Below the pieces are notes generated by a model. It did not search any database, was not told where the DNA came from, and saw nothing but the letters and a program-made list of their open reading frames with translations. From NCBI GenBank assembly GCA_003427395.1, contig BFEA01000013.1, positions 6,733,284-6,786,729 of the forward strand: a stretch of DNA of 53,446 nt. Direction: 5' to 3'. The stretch is from Chara braunii (taxonomy: Eukaryota > Streptophyta > Charophyceae > Charales > Characeae). Within the stretch, counting starts at the first letter, position 1. Each line of letters opens with the position of its first letter. Below are positions 1 through 9,146 of this stretch, one piece after another. The position numbers and the translations under genes are program-made.

Positions 1-88
1 CGCTGTGTATGTCAAGGTCTGGATCCTGCTGTGTATGCCACAGTCAGGGCCACGCTGTGTATGTCAAGGTCTGGATCCTGCTGTGTAC
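1..88. repeat. 52-bp tandem repeat, 1.7 units
   Basis: The first 35 bases (starting CGCTGTGTATGTCAAGGTCT) recur exactly from position 53, giving a 52-bp period cut by the window edge and ending in diverged sequence after about 87. The words TGTGTATG and CACAGTC recur in degenerate form at 690-1160, so this may be the better preserved edge of a larger satellite-like region. Confidence 0.85.
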
Positions 89-245
89 GAACTGAGTATC
101 GTTGGGTGCTATTGTGCCATAGTTATCTGAAGCGAACACGTTTCTGGCTACCATATCTCTGAATTTGAGCGGGGGATTGTTGCCAGTCTGCTGCGCTACT
201 GTTTACATGCATAAAAAACGTGAATGAAAGTGAGTCTGATTGCTC

Positions 246-300
246 AAATAATAACAATCGTAATAATAATAATAATGATAATAATAATAGTAACAATAAT
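246..300. repeat. (AAT)n-type microsatellite
   Basis: Imperfect AAT/AAC trinucleotide run. It directly abuts dispersed repeat copy a (about 305-660), just as a second AAT run abuts copy b, so it is probably the simple-repeat tail of that element. Confidence 0.85.
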
Positions 301-304
301 CAAT

Positions 305-660
305 AGCGAATTTCAGCAACCAAACAGCATCATATACACAAGACCAGATAGTCGTGACCTCGATCCAATAGCAGAATCGCATCACGAGTTTTACCTCATA
401 GGAAGACACCAAGAGCTCATAATTGACAATGCTGAAATAGTCCCATCATCATTAACGAAAAACCAGTGTAGATATCCTATCGGGCGCTCAGCGCCCAACC
501 TACCAGTGGCAGATCCTATCTAGCCTATACTACAATGCCGAAGTTGATGACAATCAGCTTTCCGGAGTACGAGCATACATCGACCAATGTTGCATACTTC
601 CAGCACCAGGTATGTCTCTCTCCTTACTCACAACCTCGTTCCTCACACAGGTGCCATATG
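305..660 (-). repeat. Dispersed repeat, copy a
   Basis: Aligns over about 350 bases with 1948-2310. Shared blocks include TAGTCGTGACCTCGA, GATCCTATCTAGCCTA and CACCAGGTATGTCT, with scattered substitutions and small indels. Both copies are preceded on the plus strand by an AAT microsatellite. Read on the minus strand, this is the layout of a non-LTR element or SINE ending in an (ATT)n tail, hence the strand given. No coding sequence is supported, and no target-site duplication was resolved. Confidence 0.7.
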
Positions 661-689
661 TCCTCATGAACTGTGCACTCGCCTCCTCT

Positions 690-1160
690 CTTTCCCCTTC
701 TCTCTATGTGCAGGCATCTCCGCGTTTCACTGTATGCGTCAATGTGCACCGTATGTCTATGCGATCTGGTATCTCCGTGCAACACAGCGTGTATGTGCGC
801 CACAGACTGTTTTACCGTGTAGGTCACAGTCTGTGTTCCACAATATATGTCCCAGTCTGCACCATTGCTCTTGAATGTCCCAGTATATGTATGACTGCGG
901 GTCACTGTGTCGTTTCGTGACTGTCACAAGGTCATTGCGTGTCTGCACGTTGCCGCGTGATTGTGCAGGTGTCTGTGCATCTGAGCGTCAACGCATGTCC
1001 GGATCACAATGGTTCGTCTGTCTGTTTGTATTTCGCTTCTTTCTGTCTGTCTGTCTTTGTCCGTGTCCCTGTATGTATCTCCGTCTTTGTCCCCATATCA
1101 CTGTGCCTCTGTCAGTTTCTCACTGTGTCATAGTATCCGGACGACTGCAAATCCATGTGT
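690..1160. repeat. Degenerate tandem region of CTGTGTATGTC-like words
   Basis: Words such as GTGTATGTGCGCCACAGACTG, TGTAGGTCACAGTCTGTG and ATATGTCCCAGTCTGCAC follow one another at roughly 25-30 base intervals, then pass into CTGT-rich low complexity at 1018-1080. Open frames here are by-products of the bias and are not proposed as genes. Confidence 0.5.
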
Positions 1161-1164
1161 GTGT

Positions 1165-1640
1165 CACAAGCGTGTGCGTGGGGTATCCAGGGTGATTCGG
1201 AGTTGGAGTGCGAGCGAACGGCGGTGCTGGGCACATAGATGGGAGTTCCGATGCATGGGTGATGATGCATCATAGTCATTTGAGGCGAGTTTGTATCTGA
1301 ACTGTGTTCTTGGTTTCCATATTCCCGGAGCTTTAAGTTGGGCGTTATGTGCCAGCGCGAATCACCATCTGTCAGTATGCTTGCGAATCCGGTATAGTAA
1401 TAAACAATGATAATTGCTAGGGATATGAGTATTTGCGAAATCTCACAGATGTCTTAGTAATCGTATCCAAACAGAGTGTACAAATGAACAGAGAAGCCAT
1501 CCATATAGGGCAATACAAGGGAGTAGTGAGCTAACGTTCAAGCCCCATAGACTACACCAACACAATACCCAAAGTTGCCCCTCTCTGTCTGGCGCTCAGC
1601 GCTTCAGCCTACTTTGCTCTACTATCCTACCTACGACCGC
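1165..1640. other. No gene seen
   Basis: Ordinary-complexity sequence with no convincing coding frame on either strand. The only structure noted is the small hairpin motif GGCGCTCAGCGC at about 1591, also found in the dispersed repeats near 482 and 2122. Confidence 0.4.
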
Positions 1641-1837
1641 GTTCATGCAGGAGGCTCGCTTCGACTCTCGTAGGCCAATGTACGTGGCGTCATCTTCACA
1701 GCCGACTTCTCCTTCATGTACTCGGTACGTATTTCGTCATTCTCAATCTGACCTTGATAGCCCAGGCTCGCCCTCTTTGTCTACTACATATTACAACCAG
1801 GATCAGAACATCGTAATAATGATAGGAATAAGAACAA

Positions 1838-1918
1838 ATAATAATAATAACAATAATAATAATAATAATAGTAGTAGTAAAATATAATAGTAGTAATAAT
1901 AACAATAATAGTAAAGTT
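1838..1918. repeat. (AAT)n microsatellite
   Basis: Imperfect AAT/AAC/AGT trinucleotide run that abuts dispersed repeat copy b, mirroring the arrangement at 246-300. Confidence 0.9.
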
Positions 1919-1947
1919 GACGCAAGGAAAAAAAACGAATGATAGCA

Positions 1948-2310
1948 AGCTTCAGAAACCAAGCAGCATTATACACATGAGACACATAGTCGTGACCTCG
2001 AACCAAGCCAAATCGCATCACGAGCCCTACCAAATAAGAGCATAGTGAAAGCTCATAATCGGCAAAGCTGGTAAAGTCTCACATCATCATCAACGAAGAA
2101 CCCATGTTGATATCCTACCTGGCGCTCTGCGCCTAGACTACGAATGACAGATCCTATCTAGCCTAGACTACCACACAGAATGTTGAAGACGATTACTTTC
2201 TGAAGTACTAGCATACAACGACCAATGTCGCACGCTTCCACCACCAGGTATGTCTTTCACCTCACTCACAACCTCGATCCCGCACATACAGATGCCACGT
2301 GTACCTAAGA
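1948..2310 (-). repeat. Dispersed repeat, copy b
   Basis: Second copy of the repeat at 305-660, in the same orientation and also flanked by an AAT microsatellite. It includes the hairpin GGCGCTCTGCGCC at about 2121 and the shared block GATCCTATCTAGCCTAGACTACC. Both copies end near a CACCAGGTATGTCT block followed by pyrimidine-rich sequence, so the repeat boundary is probably near 2310. Confidence 0.7.
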
Positions 2311-2325
2311 CAACTACGCACCCGC

Positions 2326-2344
2326 CTTTCTCTCCTTCTCTCCC

Positions 2345-2418
<74 letters not shown>
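2326..2418. repeat. Compound (CT)n(CA)n microsatellite
   Basis: About 50 bases of CT dinucleotides followed directly by about 42 bases of CA dinucleotides. Confidence 0.95.
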
Positions 2419-2420
<2 letters not shown>

Positions 2421-2757
2421 GTAGGAGCGTATATCTCCATGTTCTAGAGCTAGATTCATCCGATTTTGCGTATCCTGCTGAGGGAAGTACCGGGATCAGT
2501 CGTGAGAAGGAGACACCCGTCGACCAGTGTGTTGCTCATCCTATCTACGGAAGTAACGTGAAGCGAGCTGCGGGATCAAAGGCTTACCTGTCCTCTCTTC
2601 GACGTCATCGTCGCTAGTCACCAGGGCTCGTTGCCGATGACATCCCCTACGGCGTAGTACGATCCATTGCGATGAGTAGCCTAACATAGAGAACATGGTT
2701 TGGCATAAGCAAGCTTTTCAACGATCCGGGCGGACGACAGGTAAGTCGTCGTTTTCT

Positions 2758-2832
2758 CGTCTCTCTCTCTCCCTTCCTCTTCTTCTTCTCCTTCTTCTTC
2801 TTCTTCTCCTTCTTCTTCTTCTTCTTCTTCTT
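2758..2832. repeat. (CTT)n polypyrimidine microsatellite
   Basis: CT then CTT repeats, pure pyrimidine on the plus strand for about 70 bases. Confidence 0.9.
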
Positions 2833-3635
2833 GTTCGTGCACCTTGATTCCACGCGCTCCCTCTTTCCTTGTTACGCCGCTCTGTGTCGCTCTTCTTCTT
2901 CTCGTGCGGTATCCTTTCTCCTCCTTCATTCCCCCCCCGTGCGCCTCATTTTACCGCCTTTATTCCTCCCTAGCCCCCGTCTCTCTCTCTCACACTCTCC
3001 CCGTGTATGCGACCGCCTGCTTCCTCTCTCTCTCACGCGCACACACACACACACCTACATACACGTATACACACGCGCACATACACACTCATAGAAGTAG
3101 TAATGTACTTTCCCCTATTTTAACGTTAGATTCTCGGCTCATCCTATCGAGGGGAATCCCTCTACATCATTCGTGACATCTATACACACACACACGCCCT
3201 CCCACACACATCCTCACACGCACTCTTGATCATGATCGACTCATCCCCCCCCCGAGATCCCACCTCATGCTCTTCGTCCCCCCCGCTCCCAAGCATACTC
3301 AGACGAAGAGGAGGGGAATCAGGAAGGGAAATGTTGTCAACACCAAATCGTCGGTACAGGTTTCAATGACCCCTCGCCCAACGTCTCAATCCCGATGTCG
3401 AATCCGAATCCAAATGTCGTTAAGTCCCAAGGCTACAAATCCCTCTCTCTTCTCACCCACGCATACACCTACACAGATGGCAATCCCGCGGGAGCCGGGG
3501 CGAGAGCCCGATAGTGGCCGAACGCGAATAGCAAGGTACATTTTCATGTTATAACGGAAGGTTTATTCGATTTGGCTTCCCTTCTCGATGGGGGCATCAC
3601 GAGGTTAGTTGCGACACTCTCTCACAATCGCACAT

Positions 3636-3682
3636 TCGCACACACACTAATCACACACGTACACACACACACACACACACAT
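3636..3682. repeat. (CA)n microsatellite
   Basis: CA-rich run. Similar runs lie at about 3033-3090 and 3181-3222. Confidence 0.85.
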
Positions 3683-3889
3683 TTTCATGCATACCTCGTG
3701 GTAACGTATATTTCCACGATGTGGGGTTAGATCCATTAGACTTCACTTTATCCTCCGATGGAGGTAGTACGTAGCGCGCAGTCAGTCACGGTTTGGAGAC
3801 TTACCCGTTGCTTTTCTCTCGCTCCTTCGTCGTCGTCTCGGTAGCAATCCTCGTTTATGGTCAGATGCTCGGCGCAACGCAGGTAAGTG

Positions 3890-4346
3890 TTTGCTTTCCT
3901 TCAACTCCTTCTTCCTGACCTTTCTTCTCCTCTTCCTCCTTCTCCTTCCTTCTTCCTCCTCCTCCTTCCTTCTTCCTCCTTCTCCCCTTTCTTCTAGACG
4001 TCCACCTTTTTCCCAGATTCAGGGAACTTCTCTCCTTGAAACGTGCTGATGTGAGTGGACACGAAAGCAACTTCCTCTTCGACCCGCATTCATCGACCCG
4101 CATTCGTTTTTTTTTCCTTTTCTCCGAAGCCCGCGGGATAAGGGTGTCAACTGCCGAGAGACGGCGATGGACACCTTGGCTGTCAACTGGATTGACGCCT
4201 TCCTTTTCCCCCTCCGTCGCTGTCTTCTTCTTCTTCTTCCTCTTCTTCTTCTTCTGTATTCCCTTCTTCTCACGCTCCACCACTTTCCGCGCGAGTCTCC
4301 CGCTCTCCGGGTTTTCTCGCAATATCTCCTCTCGTCCCGATTGCTT
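3890..4346. repeat. Polypyrimidine-rich tract with CTT runs
   Basis: Long stretches of C and T on the plus strand (3896-4000 and 4208-4260). The Lys/Glu/Arg-rich frame this produces on the minus strand (to about 3861) is judged a composition artefact, although it runs in frame into the truncated S ORF of copy 1 at its upstream end. The tract begins exactly where homology to copy 2 of the long repeat stops. Confidence 0.6.
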
Positions 4347-4517
4347 TTCTTTTAAGTCATCTAGTACCTTGATCACGACAGCCTCTAACAACTTGATCCT
4401 CCGCAAGGCTCCTGGCCTCGCCCTTCTTTCTTCTTCCCAGCAAAGGGCTAATATCCGATATAACTCTGCCCTAACCCTTTCTTAACCCACTAGTTCACCG
4501 ATGTCGGGCTCACTCAT
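4346..4517 (-). pseudogene. Small ORF S, truncated copy 1
   Basis: The ATG at 4517 overlaps the end of P2 by 8 bases (ATGAGTGA). The frame reads MSEPDIGELVG, a TAA stop, then ERVRAELYRILALCWEEE and a basic stretch ending KVLDDLKE. At about 4346 homology to the intact locus (20806-21006) ends and the frame runs into polypyrimidine-derived residues. The copy is therefore broken both by an in-frame stop and at its 3' end. It is an unknown small charged, probably helical protein. Confidence 0.45.
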
Positions 4518-5256
4518 GCCTCAAATTCCTCCGTCGGCAAGCTATAGCTATCCGTATGAGATCCGACGGGTCTAATCCTTCTAACCCTGCTTCACAGATT
4601 TTTCCCAGGTATCTCCAGGTGATGGTCGAGACCCTTACGTGTTGGCCCCAACCCTCAAAGGCNTAGCCCAGACCCTCTAATGATGACCAATTATCCTCGT
4701 ATGGACTCTGAAGGCACCAGGTTAATAGGGAATGCAGGTCCGTCCTTGTGAACNGAAATTGGCTCAGNATCGCGATCCTAGGTCCTACCACCTTCCGAAC
4801 TGCTTCCGAGGGATAAATCCGCTCAAGAATAAATNGAGGGACTCCGCCGGGGTCACTGTCGAAAAACCTAGGTATCTCTTCCCAACCTGCGTAGGTCACT
4901 CGGCAGACCCTAGGGTATTCTTCTCGAGGACTCCCTTCTTCCATAAGCTTTTCTAAACGCTCTTGGATCGCCGGTGCGTCCACAAGCGGGTCCTCCCTTA
5001 ATTTTAAATTGNGGACCACCTCCAGAAACCCTCCCTTAGAAAGGAACACTGTGGCCTCTCTGACTGCCAACCCTTCTCCGCTGCTCACCGTCGCCCGAAC
5101 AAATACTCTCCCTCGGTGTATCTNTGCCACCTCCTTCCGAATGGCCCTTGTCGGGTCCCTCTGACTTTCCTTGGGCAAGGAGACTTGGACAATTTCCCCC
5201 TCCTCACTCACAGGCTCTATGGAGGCCCAAAGAGTCTCGGGAACCCCCCTTATCAT
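4510..5256 (-). CDS. P-family protein P2 (copy 1), unknown function
   Basis: Uninterrupted 248-codon frame. Its ATG is the ATGA that also ends the upstream P5 frame. The N-terminal ~40 residues (MIRGVPETL...) lead to a conserved block with RVFVRA and ATVFLSKGG. A helical central part follows (AIQERLEKLMEEG), then the marker EEYPRVCRV with IPRFF, and a C-terminal helical part ending DLIRIAIACRRRNLRHE. It aligns with P1, P3, P4 and P5, and its C-terminal third matches P1 (GLEGLDPSDLIRIAIA versus GIRGISDLEIVNLALA). There is no signal peptide or membrane segment. The five X residues come from ambiguous bases. I do not recognise the family; a role with the gag that lies downstream of copy 2 is inference only. 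Confidence 0.6.
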   Translation of the reverse strand: MIRGVPETLWASIEPVSEEGEIVQVSLPKESQRDPTRAIRKEVAXIHRGRVFVRATVSSGEGLAVREATVFLSKGGFLEVVXNLKLREDPLVDAPAIQERLEKLMEEGSPREEYPRVCRVTYAGWEEIPRFFDSDPGGVPXFILERIYPSEAVRKVVGPRIAXLSQFXFTRTDLHSLLTWCLQSPYEDNWSSLEGLGXAFEGWGQHVRVSTITWRYLGKICEAGLEGLDPSDLIRIAIACRRRNLRHE

Positions 5257-6047
5257 CGGGCTTCGTACCCCCGCCGGTTAGCCACTTGCTCTTCCCTGAA
5301 GAGGCGGGCGTACGGGACGTCCACGACGTGAGCTCAGATCCCCTCAAACTCTCTTAATCTCTCAAGTATAGAGGACAGCTCCCCCCTCGGGGGAAACCCC
5401 GCGTCCACACACCGCGTATAGAGCCAGAATAACCCTGTCGTCCATACCCCAGAATCCCATGCGACTTTAAGTACCGCTACCACCCTTTCCCCCGTGCGAC
5501 TTTAAGTACCGCTACCACCGCGTATAGAGCCANAATAACCTTGTCGTCCATACCCCAGAATCCCGTCCTCCCCAGGAATGAGCGTACNAGGAATTGGGGC
5601 AGCTCCGCGTGGAGGACTCCGGACGCACGAGGGACCTCTCCAGGTTCGGTGAAGGACACCTGTGTCCACGACTCGAAGGTCCCCTCTTCGTAATCACCCA
5701 GTACCAGGCTGTTTGCTAACAACCTTGTGGACTCACGATACTCCGTANGGGCCTCTTGGCCTGTTACTAATCCCCTCCACACTTCAGTCCACCTCGTTGA
5801 GGAAGATCGTAGCCCGAATCTCAAGGAAACGACCGAGGTCTGGCGGGCCTCCTCTTTGCACTCCTTCCTTCCAGGTGAGCCTGCGAGTTCGAACCCACAC
5901 GTAGGCCCCTTCTCGGATGACTCCGCCTTTCTTAACGCTCATTCAATAAGGTGTCACGCGAGGGTCTCCCGGAATCAAGACTTTACCCGCGTCACTAGCC
6001 TCTACTGCCTCTACCACCCCGTTTTCACTGAGCACAAATCTCACCAT
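5253..6047 (-). pseudogene. P-family member P5 (copy 1), frame-broken
   Basis: Starts at an ATG inside the last 23 bases of P3 (MVRFVLSENGVVEAV) and ends in the TGA overlapping the P2 start. P-family landmarks are present: GVIREGAYVWVRTR and ATIFLNEVDW near the start, then GEVPRASGV and PQF in the middle, then a C-terminal region aligning with P3 (ALYAVCGRGVSPEGGEL, PYARLFREEQVANRRGYEAR). The frame is interrupted by a TGA after VTPY, at least one frameshift near 5745, a tandem duplication of about 104 bases (5415-5567) and a TGA after EFEGI. Total length is 795 bases, an exact multiple of three. Confidence 0.5.
5415..5567. repeat. ~104-bp internal tandem duplication in P5
   Basis: The block starting CGCGTATAGAGCC and ending ATACCCCAGAATCCC occurs at about 5415 and again at about 5519 with one substitution. 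The inner word CGACTTTAAGTACCGC is also doubled (about 5461 and 5496). The same duplication appears in copy 2 near 21904-22056. Confidence 0.75.
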
Positions 6048-6711
6048 CTACCAACGCCGTTTTGAAAACCCACCGGCGGTATCTTTCCGGCGAGAGAGTA
6101 AAGGGTTCCTCTAGGGACCCCAATCTCCTAAAAATACCCCAAAGCTTCCCGCGTGGTGGGATACCCTGATCGATACAATGCGTGTACAGCGTCCACATGG
6201 CCCCAAAGGGTAATCCCAAACTCCTCCCTCTTTCCAGGAGTCTCACCACTCTTCCCTCACTCTCTCTTGAGAACACAAAGTTTGGGACCCACACGGTCAC
6301 AGGGTAACTTGCCCTTGGGAGTTCACCTGCCCTGGCGAACCTCCCGGCTTTCAACGCCTCAAACTCGACCTCCTTTCGGACCCTATCTATCCACCTCCTC
6401 CTGACTTCTCGAGCCTCCCTGATTAACAAGTCCAGCCCACCCCCTTGGCCCAAGGCCAGGGTTACGATAATCTTCGACCAAGCCTCCGACTTGACGAAGA
6501 TNACCGAGGTGACTTTAAGCCGCANCTCCGCCGTTCTCTCCTCAGCCCCTTCCNATTCTATCCACACGAAATTACCTCCAGCCGTAATCTCCCCTCCTTC
6601 CAACCTTCTCCAATCGGGGATTCTCCCGTTGCTCGGAACCAGGCTACACACCCCTCGTTCTTCTAGAGGGGACTCGATGAACCTACCNACGCCCTGGTCA
6701 AATAGAATCAT
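6025..6711 (-). CDS. P-family protein P3 (copy 1), unknown function
   Basis: Uninterrupted 228-codon frame whose ATG directly follows the TGA of P4 (TGAATG). Landmarks in order are GGEITAGGNFVWIE (the equivalent of the P2 RVFVRA block), IFVKSEAWSKIIVTLALGQG, a basic helical segment (REVRRRWIDRVRKEVEFEAL), GELPRASYPVTVWVPNFVF, then LPFGAMWTLYTHCIDQG and YRRWVFKTALVDGE at the C-terminus. It aligns with P1 and P5 over most of its length and overlaps P5 by 23 bases. No catalytic motif was recognised and no membrane segment is apparent. The family is unknown; conservation of frame between diverged paralogues is the main support that it is a real protein. Confidence 0.6.
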   Translation of the reverse strand: MILFDQGXGRFIESPLEERGVCSLVPSNGRIPDWRRLEGGEITAGGNFVWIEXEGAEERTAEXRLKVTSXIFVKSEAWSKIIVTLALGQGGGLDLLIREAREVRRRWIDRVRKEVEFEALKAGRFARAGELPRASYPVTVWVPNFVFSRESEGRVVRLLERGRSLGLPFGAMWTLYTHCIDQGIPPRGKLWGIFRRLGSLEEPFTLSPERYRRWVFKTALVDGEICAQ

Positions 6712-7455
6712 TCATTCCACCCTTTGACGCACCCCAAACACCCTTTGGTATCGGTAGTCCCGTCCGCCCTCACGGTCTCTCTCCGACTCAAGAGAGATCC
6801 TCTCCCTGATCTGATCTGCCCTAACCCNGTACAGGANAGGGTTGTCCATGCAATAGGAATAGAACTAGTGGAGCGAGCGAAAGGACAGGCCCCTCCTTCT
6901 CTCCCGCCTAGAAGACCTCACTACTTTTTCGTACGCGCCCCCTTCTCCANACACCCTCCTGAAGACGTAAGAAGGGAAGATAGCCTGGACGCAACCCGCG
7001 GCTCGAGGATATTCCTCGTCCCGGGCGGAAGTCACCCGCAAGCAGAACGATAGACTATGCTGAAGGGGCACCTCCTCCAAGATCCGCCTCAGGATAGGTT
7101 CCGCGCGTAACTCCCAGTGGTCCNCCCGATACCACCCTAAGGGCCAGTGGGTGACGTACTCGACCCACNCCTCCCGACTTAGATAGACCGTGCCCTCAGC
7201 ACGAACCGCCGCTCGCCGGGCCTTCCCCCNGTTCCTAGGTCTATTCCTAGTTTACCGATATCCTTCCCAAATGCCTACGGCGAATCGTGCCCAAAGAAAG
7301 ACTCCCTTCTCAAGTTCCACCCCTCTCTCACGCCCCGCTAGGTATCTCTCCGTCCNATGATCCAAGGGGACACTAAAGCATTCTCGTTCTTTGAGAAGGT
7401 CTACCTTCTCGATCTTCACTCTGCCGTCTTCTCCGGCTTCTACAATCCTAACCAT
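6712..7455 (-). pseudogene. P-family member P4 (copy 1), two in-frame stops
   Basis: A single 248-codon frame from ATG 7455 to TGA 6714-6712, interrupted by TAA (7254-7252, after WEGYR) and TAG (6867-6865, after FRSLH). Landmarks follow the family: MVRIVEAGEDGRVKIEKV, KGVFLWARF, EGTVYLSREEWVEYV, PILRRILEEVP, DEEYPRAAG and FPSYVF, then a charged C-terminus ending RYQRVFGVRQRVE (compare RYRRWVFKTALVDGE in P3). The start overlaps X3 by 8 bases and the stop abuts the P3 ATG. Either the gene has decayed by two point mutations or the stops are read through; decay is more likely. Confidence 0.5.
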
Positions 7456-7819
7456 GCCCCTTCCGACTTTGCACCACCTTCTTAATGACTCCTATCNATA
7501 CCTTCCACCCGTCGCACCCGTCGAGATAGGCCTCCGGTATGATCGGGGCGGGCCTCTCACCTCGTCGGAAAGTACGGTAACCTAGAGTATAGAAATACCG
7601 GGTCTCGTAGGCCCCCAGAAGTTCCTTTTCTAGCCGCGCGAGGCCAACAACCTCCTCCCAACTACTAAGAAACCCTTCTCCCAACGTCCCCTCTTCAACG
7701 TAGAGGGCGATGTCCCAATCTCCGGTCCATAGGAAGAACTTGTAGCACCACACGTCTACTCCCCCACAGTCACCCACGCTGATGCCTCCTGGCTCAAATT
7801 CTAAAACCCGTACGCTCAT
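7448..7819 (-). CDS. X-family protein X3 (copy 1), unknown function
   Basis: 123-codon frame beginning MSVRVLEFEPGGISV at the ATGA shared with the end of X2. Features shared by X1-X3 are LEFEP near the start, GGVDVWCYKFFLWTGDWD (an aromatic-rich block), ALYVEEGT, SSWEEVV, YFYTLGYRTFRRGERPAP and IPEAYLDG.DGWKV. It ends with a basic tail overlapping the P4 start. The lengths and repeated motifs show three tandem copies of one small globular domain. I do not recognise the fold and see no signal or membrane segment. Confidence 0.55.
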   Translation of the reverse strand: MSVRVLEFEPGGISVGDCGGVDVWCYKFFLWTGDWDIALYVEEGTLGEGFLSSWEEVVGLARLEKELLGAYETRYFYTLGYRTFRRGERPAPIIPEAYLDGCDGWKVXIGVIKKVVQSRKGHG

Positions 7820-8179
7820 ATGTTCTTTACTATCTCCTCTATAATCGATACTAACACTCTCCACCCGTCTGACCCATCCAGATATGCTTCCGGTACAACC
7901 GGGGCGGGTTGCTCCCCTCGTCGGAAGACTCGGCACCCCAGCGTATAGAAATATTTGATCCCATACCCTCCAACAAAACCCCCTCTCTAGCTGCGCATGG
8001 GCAACCGCTTCCTCCCAACTGTTTAGGAAGGCTTCTCCTTGGTCAGTCCCTTCTTTTACGTAAAGTGCTATATCGAAGTCCCCAGTCCACAGGTAAAAAT
8101 TGTAGCACCACACATTTACACCCCCACGGCTTCCCCCGCTAATGCCTGCTGGTTCAAACTCCAGAACCTCTAAGCTCAT
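7816..8179 (-). pseudogene. X-family member X2 (copy 1), one frameshift
   Basis: Begins MSLEVLEFEPAGISGG with an ATG overlapping the TGA of X1, and contains NVWCYNFYLWTGDFDIALYV and NSWEEAVAHAQLERG. A one-base frameshift near 7975 is needed to continue into GGYGIKYFYTLGCRVFRRG, PAPVVPEAYLDGSDGWRV and SIIEEIVKNI, which ends at the TGA overlapping the X3 ATG. Without the frameshift correction the frame fuses into X3. It is the best aligned middle copy of the triplicate. Confidence 0.5.
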
Positions 8180-8529
8180 AGGCGCCCCACTATTTCTTCT
8201 ATAATCTTGACTAATACTCTCCACCCATCGGACCCGTCGAGATAGGTGTCCGGAATCACCGGCGCAGGCCGACCGCCCCTAGGATAAGTTCGGTACCCTA
8301 AGGAGTAGAAGTAACTGAATCTGTACCCTCGCAGCTCACCTCTAGCCCCACGGGAGTCGTTGACCGCCGCCCCCCATCCGCGGAGGAAATTCTCTCCCTG
8401 GTCTCGCCCCTCTTCTACATAGATAGTCACATCAAAGTCTCCCGTCCACAGGCGGAAGGTATTGGACCACACGTCGACCCACCCATAGCTTCTTACGCTA
8501 ATCCATTCTGGGACTGCTGCTAGGCTCAT
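8176..8529 (-). CDS. X-family protein X1 (copy 1), unknown function
   Basis: Intact 117-codon frame and first of three tandem X domains: MSLAAVPEWISVRSYGW, VDVWSNTFRLWTGDFDVTIY, VEEGRDQGENFLRGW, YRFSYFYSLGYRTYPRGG, PAPVIPDTYLDGSDGWRV and VKIIEEIVGRL. The TGA overlaps the ATG of X2 (ATGA at 8179-8176). The X block lies upstream of the P block and faces the same way as the gag-pol that follows copy 2. The protein family is unknown and no function is proposed. Confidence 0.55.
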   Translation of the reverse strand: MSLAAVPEWISVRSYGWVDVWSNTFRLWTGDFDVTIYVEEGRDQGENFLRGWGAAVNDSRGARGELRGYRFSYFYSLGYRTYPRGGRPAPVIPDTYLDGSDGWRVLVKIIEEIVGRL

Positions 8530-9146
8530 TCACCCTAATCAACGAGATATAATTTTAGTCCTCCTTCACTATTTGGCCACTCGAGAGACCACCCCTACCC
8601 TGCAAGAAGAAGGTGTCTGTGAGCCCAGCAGGATCAAATGGACCAGAGAAGGAACGCCGTCTCACTCGGCTACCTTCCTGTCCTCTTCCGCTGAGAGGTC
8701 CTTCCACTTCCAGGTATAAGGACTAGCTGCGAACACAGGTTATCCCCGAAGAAGGGTGACAACCCCTCCTCCGGAGTCGGACTGAAGTCACACACCCGTG
8801 CCCTACGTCCCCCACCAAACCGACCCCTAGTCCTAGTTAGCCTATCCGGTACCACGCCTCTACTCGGCCCACCTCAAGCGTGGAATTATCCGGGTCCCCG
8901 GACTCGATCCACCTATCGATCAGATATCACTAGCCTGTTTACTCCCTCCCGTTCTCCTTCTCGCATCGCGAACCCTTCTCACTTCGATCCCTTCCTTCTT
9001 TTCGCCACCGGCTGACTCTTTTCTCTCTTAGAATCAAAGAATTAGATCGGGGTATCCGAAAAAAAAAGGGTGGGTAAGCAGAGATTTAGGAAGAGTCTCT
9101 CAGGTCAGGCAGATATATATACGCACCTGGTGGTTCTTGAGCCCTT
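8530..9146 (-). other. Degraded coding-like stretch upstream of X1
   Basis: No intact gene. Short minus-strand segments look protein-like in different frames, for example DFSPTPEEGLSPFFGDN near 8790-8740 and YTWKWKDLSAEEDRKVAE near 8715-8660. This could be the remains of another ORF of the string. It contains a run of eight A after position 9059. Confidence 0.3.

Larger units (their letters stand above)
2410..3790. repeat. Degenerate multi-copy module with CA runs and CT tracts
   Basis: After each CA run (ending near 2418, 3090 and 3682) comes a similar block. Typical words are GTATATCTCCATG or GTATATTTCCACGATG, then GTTAGATTC or GTTAGATCC, then TCATCC or ATCCTC, then GGAAGTAC or GGTAGTACG. 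Two blocks then lead to a CAGGTAAGT word followed by a CTT-rich tract (2740-2832 and 3883-4000). This suggests three or four diverged units of one module. Homology was judged by eye and unit limits are uncertain. Confidence 0.4.

Noticed and set aside
224-523. 99-codon plus-strand frame starting in the AAT run
   Set aside because: Ile-rich start encoded by the microsatellite; the rest lies in a dispersed repeat whose second copy does not keep the frame.
3861-4406. 181-codon Lys/Glu/Arg-rich minus-strand frame
   Set aside because: Most of it is encoded by polypyrimidine tracts. Only the first ~20 codons match the real ORF S.
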